Below the pieces are notes generated by a model that saw nothing but the letters and a program-made list of their open reading frames with translations, searched no databases and was not told the DNA's origin. Below, in pieces: positions 55,901-64,000 of a stretch of 64,000 bases of DNA. Positions within the stretch are counted from its first letter, which is position 1; each line of letters begins with the position of its first letter. The translations under genes and the position numbers were made by a program. Source of the stretch: Thermoanaerobaculia bacterium (GTDB taxonomy: Bacteria; Acidobacteriota; Thermoanaerobaculia; Multivoradales; J023); assembly GCA_028066595.1 (NCBI GenBank), contig JALCBJ010000003.1, positions 1-64,000 on the forward strand, in the 5' to 3' direction.

Positions 55901-58741
55901 CAGAGCCGTCACCAAACTCCCACCTTGTCGTGCTTCTTGTTCCTCGCCACCCTCGACGCGTCCCTCGGACAGGGATCGCAGCTCCTGTACCCAGCCCCTA
56001 GGAGGTGGCTCGCCACGAAGGTTCGAGATCGTGACACCGAGCTCCAACAGCCGTCGGAGGCATTCCATGTCACCAGCGAAGCGGGCACGAGGCACACCTC
56101 GCTCCACCCATCGCCGCACGTCCTCCATCCGCCGCGCCTGCCACGCCACCTCGGCTCCGAGGCGTGCCAGAGAGGCGATCTCGACGACAGGCGGACGCCG
56201 AATGTCGCCCGAGTCCATACGCCACTCTCCGGAGCTACCCTCTTCGGAGGCATCGTCGCCCTCCTCTTCTACGCGACCCCAAGCCTCCGTCGCGCGTTCG
56301 GCCTCTTGCAGCGACCGGCCGAGACGCCCGAGGTCGCGATAGGCGGCGGCGAGGATCCCAGTGAGCTCCGCCAGCAAGCGATCTGCCCTCTCGACTTCCT
56401 CCTCTTCCACGAACTCGAGGGCCACCCGCGCGGCACGCACCGCATCTTCCGGACTGAAGCTGTCCAGAGAACGTCGAGCCAGAGCCAGGCCGTAGCGCAC
56501 CGTGGCGTCGGCCTCATCAGCGGCCCGAAAGTGATCCACGAGTTGGGGCAGTACGCGCTCCAATCGACCGGAATAGCGCTCTTCCAAGCGCCGCGCGTAG
56601 ATGCGGTGGAGCGATCGCCTCCGGCGCCGGCTGAGCTCTTGGTAGAGGAGATCCCGCAGCACACCGCTGGCGAACGTCAGGCGATCGCCACGGCTTTTGC
56701 GATCCTCGACCAACAGGCCGTGAGACACCAGCTCGTCCACGAGCTCGTCCACCGCACAGCCACCGTCGAAAGCAGACTCGGCCAAAGCCTCCAGCTCTGT
56801 GAAGCCGAAGCTCTTACCCAGTACCGCGGCGACCGAGAGCATGCTCCTCTGCTCTGGCTCCAAGCGCTCGATGCGCCGTTCTTCGGCCTGCTGGATGGTC
56901 GCCGGCAACGTGCTCGTTCCGAGGCTCACATAGTCTGCCAAGCCATAGACACCGGTCTCGTCCCGCGCCATGGCACCCGATTCGAGTAGTCCCTGCACTA
57001 ACTCTTGGGTGAAAAGTGGGTTTCCTTCAGTCGCCTCGTAGATCCGTTCCACGAGGTCACCACGCATATTCTTCGAGCCCACCAGCGCCGAGACCTGCGC
57101 CTCGACCTCGTTGCGACTCAACGCCCGCAGCTCCAGACGCCGAAATCGCGGATCGGTGGCGAATCCCTCCATCAGGCGCTGCAACGGATGCCCCTTGACT
57201 GTCTCACTCGGACGGTAGGTGCCGACGATCAATGTCGGCGTCGAACCCAGCCGTCGCACCAGGTACTGGAGTGCTTCGATCGCCACTTCGGCGGCATGAA
57301 GGTTCTCCTGCACCAAGACGAGCGGCCATCCCCCACCGAGACGAACCAGAGTCCGGGCCAGTAGCTCGAAGACGAAGATAGGATCCGCTACTCTCTGCGC
57401 TGGTGGTCGAGTCTCCCGAAGCAACTCCCTAGCGAGAACTGGCGACGAGGTTTCCAGAGCGTGCCGCAACTCCGGCACTTCCGATAACTCGGGAAAGAGC
57501 GACACAAGGTCTGGCGCCAGGTCTCCGAGCTCAGGTTCCGCGTCTGAGGCGTCGACGAACGCTCCAGCGGAGCTGCTGGACGGCCTCCGGGTGCGAAAGT
57601 AGTCCTGGATCAGGTCGCAGAGACCCTGGAAGGGAAAGGCGGACTCGAACTCCGAGAAGCGCCCTCTCAGAACCCGAACCCGATGTGAGCGGGCGACTGC
57701 TTCCAGCTCCTGGAGCAGGCGCGTCTTGCCTGTACCGGCCTCGCCACCGAGCACTACCAGCTGGCACTCGCCCGCCAGTGCCATTTTCAGACACTCCTGG
57801 AGCTGCGCCAGCTCCTCGTCACGTCCGATCAACGGCAAGCGGCGTATCGGAATCACCCGTAGGCGTCCACGATCGAGGGTAGTGGAACGTTGCCGTGCTG
57901 CCTCGGAGAGTTGTCGGCGGTGATCCTCGAGCTCATCCGCCAGCTCGTCACCCGACGCCGGGCGCCGGTTCCGGTCCTTGGACAGGCAGCGCAGAATGAT
58001 CCCTTCGAGACGCGGGTCTATGTCGATGCCACGGCTGCGCAGGGGCTGAGGTGCCTCATGGAGAATACGGTAGAGCGTCGAGTACACGGTTCCCGTAAAC
58101 GGCGGCTCCCCGGCCATACATTCATAGAGGAGGGTACCCAGGGAGTAGATGTCGCTCCGGCCGTCGAGCGGGTCCGCGGCATCGTTCTCTTCCACCTGCT
58201 CCGGACTGAGATAGGCCAGCGTGCCCGGCAAGTTACCAGTACGGGTCAATCCGCTTTCGGAGCTGCGCCGTTGCGCCAAGCCGAAGTCCATCAGGCGCAC
58301 CCGCAGCTGTTCTCCTTCCCGTGCCACCAGGACATTCGAGGGCTTCACGTCACGATGTACGACCCCGCGACTATGACTGTAGGCCAGCGCGCGCGCAGCC
58401 TGGGCGCCGACTTCCAGAAGCTCTCCCAAAGTCAACGGAGCGGAACGGATCAGCGAGCGCAGGGTATCGCCCCGCACCAAAGGCATCACCAGAAACAACG
58501 ACCGCTCGTGCTGGCCCAAGTCGTGGATCGGCACGATACCCGGATGATCGAGGCGAGCCACCGTCCTCGCCTCACGCCGAATGCGCTGCTCGGACTCTTC
58601 GTCGAGCCGGGCCGGTGGAATCATCTTGACCGCCACATCGCGCTGCAGGAGAGGGTCCCACGCTCGATAGACCACACCCATGCCGCCCCGGCCCAGCTCG
58701 CCGGTGATCTCGTAGCGGTCCGACAGTACTTGTCCGATCAT
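52913..58741 (-). CDS. Ser/Thr kinase - AAA ATPase - helical region - two family-5 solute-binding domains (fusion)
   Basis: The 1942-residue protein has five parts. A Hanks kinase at about 1-280 has G-R-G-G-M-G at 17-22, Lys39, H-R-D-V-K-P-S-N at 129-136 and D-F-G at 152-154. An AAA_16-type ATPase at about 303-700 has Walker A G-G-E-A-G-T-G-K-T at 332-340; its Walker B region, L-V-L-V-Q-E-N-L-H, has Asn480 where Asp is usual. A TPR-like helical stretch covers about 700-930. Two SBP_bac_5 domains follow at about 945-1440 and 1457-1940. Each opens with N-V-F-E-T-L and ends with L-L-P-L-F-H and a short beta end. No signal peptide or membrane helix is visible, so the solute domains should be cytosolic, as in SgrR. 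The start gives the canonical kinase N-terminus. It follows the other kinase gene by 48 bases. Confidence 0.93.
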   Translation of the reverse strand: MIGQVLSDRYEITGELGRGGMGVVYRAWDPLLQRDVAVKMIPPARLDEESEQRIRREARTVARLDHPGIVPIHDLGQHERSLFLVMPLVRGDTLRSLIRSAPLTLGELLEVGAQAARALAYSHSRGVVHRDVKPSNVLVAREGEQLRVRLMDFGLAQRRSSESGLTRTGNLPGTLAYLSPEQVEENDAADPLDGRSDIYSLGTLLYECMAGEPPFTGTVYSTLYRILHEAPQPLRSRGIDIDPRLEGIILRCLSKDRNRRPASGDELADELEDHRRQLSEAARQRSTTLDRGRLRVIPIRRLPLIGRDEELAQLQECLKMALAGECQLVVLGGEAGTGKTRLLQELEAVARSHRVRVLRGRFSEFESAFPFQGLCDLIQDYFRTRRPSSSSAGAFVDASDAEPELGDLAPDLVSLFPELSEVPELRHALETSSPVLARELLRETRPPAQRVADPIFVFELLARTLVRLGGGWPLVLVQENLHAAEVAIEALQYLVRRLGSTPTLIVGTYRPSETVKGHPLQRLMEGFATDPRFRRLELRALSRNEVEAQVSALVGSKNMRGDLVERIYEATEGNPLFTQELVQGLLESGAMARDETGVYGLADYVSLGTSTLPATIQQAEERRIERLEPEQRSMLSVAAVLGKSFGFTELEALAESAFDGGCAVDELVDELVSHGLLVEDRKSRGDRLTFASGVLRDLLYQELSRRRRRSLHRIYARRLEERYSGRLERVLPQLVDHFRAADEADATVRYGLALARRSLDSFSPEDAVRAARVALEFVEEEEVERADRLLAELTGILAAAYRDLGRLGRSLQEAERATEAWGRVEEEGDDASEEGSSGEWRMDSGDIRRPPVVEIASLARLGAEVAWQARRMEDVRRWVERGVPRARFAGDMECLRRLLELGVTISNLRGEPPPRGWVQELRSLSEGRVEGGEEQEARQGGSLVTALATPLVSVDPGKFLFMEEWEVGANVFETLLGSGSDGLVVAGLCDKWSSSDDGQLFHFTLRPDLLFSDGEPVDAAAVKASLERSVRLRADLQPPAFEAIAGVRAFLAGSSDTVSGIEIDGGDLTLSLGPSSGSGPPASRGLVFRLREKLPIFPALLTDLRTAVVRDTGQELLGTGPFRFVNRASERVVLEENPHWRGQRPRIDRLEFRVFRRSSEIAAGLQKGEIDVGRDLRSDDLEELLRRPKLRPGLVETVKKNTYFALFNPRGPWSRRPEIRRVLARSVPVLDLVWRSLGRFAMPAIGLIPPGVLGHDAGRRPESMRPEDAVASLEAAGFELPLRLAASVHPLFRDRFGPFLQSLVEIWSRAGLEVSIEVEDVKGFVRSVDDPEHRDALDLLIARWNPAYDDPDNYTWALVNRESGIFRNFFDLPEATRILDSARRERRPGVRQNQYRQFQDLVEKESALLPLFHDIDYRVVAPKWKGIQLSSSPPFVSYSDATRSGSEETRSHAWPSGGEIHVPTPADLHVLDAAEGHLLEHHDVLLNVFETLTRLDDQVQVQPWLAESLESLHGGRLYRVRLRQDVRFHDGRRMTARDVRWSFERLLRVSDALRYLLQSIRGAPAMARGDVDDLAGLVIESPHELRIELDRPLAFFPVLLSHPATVIVPENTESFDGHWRDGCCGTGPFRVVSFDVRERLDLERFPDYWREGSPRCERLVFHRETDSEQIATDFRGGRLSLAGHLSPEDLESLRRDPAVESGRVESPSLATYFLAANSSRGVLSDTALRHSLFRAIDRKQAVTESMGRLATRAQGLLPPGLLGYESPRVQRGGEEPASHTLEGLQLSLALHPIFVRTYSSFASHLVQQLESLGIRLNILELRLGEFDDLARRGEADLLLARWVAVYPDADCFFSGLWQSQSGLLRSAHRDVDLERLVEQARTELDPALRHALYRSAEDHIHRQALLLPLFHEQNHRLAGPGVAGLRLGITLPVVRYDELAVE

Positions 58742-58789
58742 CGAGTCTGATCGAGGGTCACGTCCGGCCGATCGACCCGGTCTCGTGTC

Positions 58790-61075
58790 TCACGGCCTCG
58801 TCTCTAGACCTACGTCCCAGAGCACCTGACGAAAGCGCTCCAGCCTGCGTAGCGAATCGTAGAGCGGGTCGACGCCCAGCCACACGAGATCCGACGTACG
58901 TTGGCGCAGGGCTCGGTCGAGTACGGAGAGTGCCATTTCGTGCTCTCCCAGGGCAGCGTAGATCTGCACGACGAGCGTCGGAGGCACGAATTGGCCATCT
59001 CGTGGATTGAGCAGCTTGTCGGCCAAAGAGTACGCCTGCTCTTCATGACCGAGCTTCGCGTGGAGCACACCCAAGGTGGTGGTCACCTGCGGCCGATCTT
59101 CCGACAACTCCGAGGCTCGGGCAGCCACATCCAAGGCCTCCTGGCGACGACCTCCCGCACCCAGCGCATGGGCAAGGAATACCAGCGCGAGTACGAACCT
59201 CCCGTCGAGCTCCAGCACTCGGCGGTAGTGCTTGACGGCCTCGTCGTAGCGGCCTGCGTAGTAGGCCGTGAGGCCCATGCTTGTGCGGACGGGTAGAGAT
59301 GTCGGTTGCAGGCGCGCTGCCCGTTTCAGTTCCTCGAATGCCTCGTCGAAACGCCGTCGGGGCACCAGGGCGTTCATTGCGAACCACTGGTACGCGGTGG
59401 CGTAGTTGGGATCGAGCTCGATCGCGCGCCGAAAATCCGACGACGCACCCACCAGATCCCAGTTGTAACAAGAACGAACACATCCGCGGGACGTGTAGGC
59501 CTCGGCGAGTTGTCCATCGAGCTCAAGGGCCCTCTCCGCCGCCAGCTTGGCGCGCGGCATGACGTCGGACGGCGGACGGATGCCGTAGATGCCCAGAAGA
59601 GTGAAACAGTCCGCCAACCCGGCATGAGCCCGAGCGTAGCCAGGCTCTTCGTCGATGGCGGCCTCGAAGTACTCGATGGCCTTCTGCATGTCGGCCTCGG
59701 TACGTTTGTTCCAACGGTAACGACCCTTCAGGTAGAAGTCGTACGCCTCTAGATTGACATCGTCGGTGGCACCCGGACGCTTGGTATGAAGCCGGTCGCC
59801 GAGCAGCGGTGCCTCCAGAGCCGAGGCGATGCGGCCCGCGATGTCCTCTTCGATGTCGAAGACCTCGGCGACCTCGCGATCGTACTTCTCCGACCACAAG
59901 ACCTCGCCGTCTTCCAGTTGCACCATCCGAGCCGTAACGCGCACCCGTCCGGCGGCGAACCGCACGGCACCCTCCAGGGCATTGGCCACCCGAAGGCGCC
60001 GGGCTATGGTGTCGTGACCGGATCCGGCGTCGTGATCCGCGATTCTCACGACCCGCAGCCCCGGAACCGCCGACAGCAGGGTGATCAGCTCCTCTGCCAG
60101 TCCAAAGGCGAAATGAGCCTGGTCACCCTGGGGCGACATGTCGCGAAACGGCAAGACCGCCACCGACGGTCGCCCGCCGGTGGAGCTCGTGAGATCCACC
60201 GTGCCGGTGTGACTGAATGCCTCCGCGGCCAGAGAGGCGGCGTCGGGCTCCGCTCCGGGACCCTGCGGCTCACCGTCTCGCTGTAGATCGACCAGTAGCT
60301 CTTCGGCAGAACCATACCGGTCGTCCGGATCCTTCGCCAGCAGCCATCCCAGGATCTTGTTGATGCGGGCGCAGGCTTCCTCGCCATAGCCAGCGACCGG
60401 CCAGTGGCTGTTCCTGAGGATCGCACGCCGTGTCTCTTTCTGGTTCGGGCCTTTGAACGGCTTTTTCCCCGTCAGCATGTAGTGAAAGACAATGCCTAGG
60501 GACCACAGGTCGGTACGCCGGTCGAGGGGACGCTTACGCAGCTGCTCCGGCGACATATAGGGAATCGTCCCCACGACCTGGTCACCCAAGGCGTGTTCCA
60601 CATCGGCCAGTTGGGCGATCCCGAAATCCAAGACTTTGACCCGCCCATCGTCCATGACCATGATGTTGCCGGGCTTGACATCGCGATGCACGATGCCAGC
60701 GCGATGGGCTGCAGCAAGACCCTGAGCCACTTGAATGGTGATGTCGTAGGCGCGCTCTAGATTCAGGGCGCCGCGACGCACCAGACCCGACAGGGTCTGG
60801 CCCTCGTAGTACGCCATCGCGATATAGAGCTGGGCGTCATCCGTCTCGCCGATCTGGTAGATCGTACAGATATTCGGATGGTCCAGGGCGGAAGCGGCTT
60901 GGGCCTCCTGCAGGAGCTGGGCTCGCGCCGACGACTTGCGCGCCACCTTGGCCGGAAGGAACTTGAGAGCCGCCGGCCGGCCAAGGCGCAGGTCACGCCC
61001 CAGGTACAGCTCCGACATGCCGCCGCTGCCCAGCCTCTCCTCGATCTTGTACTCGCCGATCGTCCTACCGATCAC
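58790..61075 (-). CDS. Ser/Thr kinase with TolB-like domain and TPRs
   Basis: The 761-residue protein has a Hanks kinase (about 1-275: G-loop G-S-G-G-M-S at 16-21, Lys38, H-R-D at 130-132, D-F-G at 150-152). A TolB/FlgO-like domain follows (about 305-420, V-A-V-L-P-F-R-D-M-S), then about seven TPRs. There is no membrane helix. The GTG start at 61075 gives the usual kinase N-terminus; an ATG 81 bases upstream is possible, but earlier frames run under the divergent OPT gene. Its C-terminal closing pattern matches two other proteins here. Followed by the kinase-AAA-SBP gene after 48 bases, it is probably the first gene of a two-kinase operon. Confidence 0.9.
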   Translation of the reverse strand: MIGRTIGEYKIEERLGSGGMSELYLGRDLRLGRPAALKFLPAKVARKSSARAQLLQEAQAASALDHPNICTIYQIGETDDAQLYIAMAYYEGQTLSGLVRRGALNLERAYDITIQVAQGLAAAHRAGIVHRDVKPGNIMVMDDGRVKVLDFGIAQLADVEHALGDQVVGTIPYMSPEQLRKRPLDRRTDLWSLGIVFHYMLTGKKPFKGPNQKETRRAILRNSHWPVAGYGEEACARINKILGWLLAKDPDDRYGSAEELLVDLQRDGEPQGPGAEPDAASLAAEAFSHTGTVDLTSSTGGRPSVAVLPFRDMSPQGDQAHFAFGLAEELITLLSAVPGLRVVRIADHDAGSGHDTIARRLRVANALEGAVRFAAGRVRVTARMVQLEDGEVLWSEKYDREVAEVFDIEEDIAGRIASALEAPLLGDRLHTKRPGATDDVNLEAYDFYLKGRYRWNKRTEADMQKAIEYFEAAIDEEPGYARAHAGLADCFTLLGIYGIRPPSDVMPRAKLAAERALELDGQLAEAYTSRGCVRSCYNWDLVGASSDFRRAIELDPNYATAYQWFAMNALVPRRRFDEAFEELKRAARLQPTSLPVRTSMGLTAYYAGRYDEAVKHYRRVLELDGRFVLALVFLAHALGAGGRRQEALDVAARASELSEDRPQVTTTLGVLHAKLGHEEQAYSLADKLLNPRDGQFVPPTLVVQIYAALGEHEMALSVLDRALRQRTSDLVWLGVDPLYDSLRRLERFRQVLWDVGLETRP

Positions 61076-61228
61076 GCCGTCTCGCCGGAATAGAAACGTC
61101 CTCGGAATCCTGCGGGCCGTCGAGCATACCGTAGACCGGCACCGCAAACCGACCATGGTACTTTCTGTGCGGTCTTCCCATAGAGTTCGAGTTCGTTCAC
61201 TTCCACGTTTCCGCCGGACGACACCGCC

Positions 61229-63208
<1,980 letters not shown>

Positions 63209-63262
63209 GAGGCGAGGGCTGACGGCTCGGACTGATACCCACTCGCCGCTTCGCAAGAAGTC

Positions 63263-64000
63263 TTAGCCTGGACAGTCGACCTGCGTCTCCCGGCTCTCGC
63301 GATCGATGATCGTCCAACCCGCGACAAACGGTTGGGTTCCCATGATCCCTGCGCCTGCTTCGTCACGAATCTCCAGGCCCTGGGCGTCACGGCGAAGAGC
63401 GTCGGCGTCCACGGCCAGGGCTGCATCGTCGCCTGACGGAAACACCGTAGCGCCGAAGCCGTCGGTGTCGGTGTCGAACAAGAGGAATTCGTCCGTTTCG
63501 ATCTCGCCTCGCGAGGCCTTCTTTCCTTTGCCGACGACGAAGAAGCGCAGATCCAAATCGATCTCCCGGATCTTGTGCTCGAATGGCGACACCATCTCGC
63601 TGGCTGCGACCTGGTGGTCGCCATCAGCATCGAACCAGAGATAGAGGTGTCGCCAGTGACGGTCGCGGCCGGTCAAGGTGCCGTCGCCGTCCGTGTCGAA
63701 CGGGACAAGTGTTGTGCAACGACCGGGCGGCGAGGGGGTTCGTGGCAGCGCCTCGGTAGACGGGCGGTTTGGATCGAGCGACGCCGGGCCGGTCGGTCGC
63801 GTCTCCGCAATCGGCGGCGGAGTCGCAGAGGCCGCAGGCGTCCTTGCGTTCCCGCTTGCCTCGCTCGAGCGACTGGATGCAGCCATCTCATCGGGTGCAT
63901 CGTCCGACACGACAGCGTGTGTCGGCTCCGTCTGCCGAGAACCAGTCTCTTCCTCACCGGGTAAGGCGAAGGGAAAAGGTACCTCGGAGCCATAGGTCTC
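63263..64000 (-). CDS. EF-hand-like protein, 5' end beyond the window
   Basis: The frame is open from 63263 to the window end (245 codons). The GTG at 63910 is only an internal candidate, because the codons upstream of it read as plausible protein (P-F-P-F-A-L-P-G-E-E-E). The visible part has a Ser/Thr/Pro-rich segment, then Asp-rich calcium-binding loops D-T-D-G-D-G-T-L-T-G-R-D and D-A-D-G-D-H-Q-V-A-A-S-E. D-T-D-T-D-G-F-G and a terminal Cys follow. It resembles secreted EF-hand or dockerin-like acidobacterial proteins; a signal peptide would lie outside the window. Function is unknown. Confidence 0.7.
   Translation of the reverse strand, partial: ETYGSEVPFPFALPGEEETGSRQTEPTHAVVSDDAPDEMAASSRSSEASGNARTPAASATPPPIAETRPTGPASLDPNRPSTEALPRTPSPPGRCTTLVPFDTDGDGTLTGRDRHWRHLYLWFDADGDHQVAASEMVSPFEHKIREIDLDLRFFVVGKGKKASRGEIETDEFLLFDTDTDGFGATVFPSGDDAALAVDADALRRDAQGLEIRDEAGAGIMGTQPFVAGWTIIDRESRETQVDCPG

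Noticed and set aside
55325-56989. 554-codon open frame antisense to the kinase fusion
   Set aside because: It is a reverse-frame shadow of high-GC coding sequence with no domain, start signal or regular composition.

Overview
The window is a 64 kb piece of a GC-rich bacterial chromosome. Its gene content points to Acidobacteriota, probably a Thermoanaerobaculia-like lineage. The pointers are a PadR regulator paired with a large duplicated MacB/FtsX-type permease (the ADOP arrangement), Ser/Thr kinases and winged-helix regulators ending in TolB-like plus TPR modules, an FG-GAP/ASPIC-UnbV protein, an Oar-like TonB-dependent receptor, and a secreted protein ending in a DGFESGD tail. No phage, IS element, CRISPR array, rRNA or tRNA was seen. 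The taxonomic call rests on family content, not on a marker-gene tree.

Layout. 0-9 kb: the 3' end of a TPR protein, a serine hydrolase, a seven-repeat secreted protein, the ADOP permease with its PadR regulator behind a 39-bp tandem duplication, and a CoxG/BNR/MoaD-like cluster. 9-20 kb: a giant alpha-2-macroglobulin, an unknown small protein, a TPR/FG-GAP/UnbV protein and a PilZ protein. 20-27 kb: topoisomerase IV genes (parE, an unlisted 44-codon ORF, parC) linked by stop/start overlaps, an amino-acid dehydrogenase and an orphan LytS-type kinase. 27-36 kb: a TonB-dependent receptor, a membrane winged-helix/TPR regulator, a frameshifted HExxH protein, a pgeF-like gene, and tatA-unknown-rlmN. 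36-44 kb: envelope genes (lytic transglycosylase, Fis-like, LysM, CpoB-like, BamD-like, PASTA, RseP, OmpA) with rpe. 44.6-53 kb: an SGNH-like protein and a complete suf operon (rrf2-sufB-unknown-sufC-sufD-sufS-sufU-sufT). 53-64 kb: two tandem Ser/Thr kinase genes facing away from an OPT oligopeptide transporter, then the 5'-truncated gene of an EF-hand-like protein.

The most striking locus is 52.9-63.2 kb. One 1942-residue protein joins a Ser/Thr kinase, an AAA-type ATPase, a helical region and two complete family-5 solute-binding domains (the OppA/DppA peptide-binding fold). It has no signal peptide or membrane segment. It lies directly downstream of a second kinase with a TolB-like/TPR tail, and both are divergent from the OPT transporter gene. 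The inference, untested, is an intracellular peptide-sensing signalling system tied to peptide uptake.

Other signals worth attention are the coupled 44-codon ORF between parE and parC, an apparent AUC start codon with an ideal Shine-Dalgarno in the OmpA gene, an uncharacterised exported Cys-containing protein coupled to sufB inside the suf operon, and the duplicated PadR promoter/operator.
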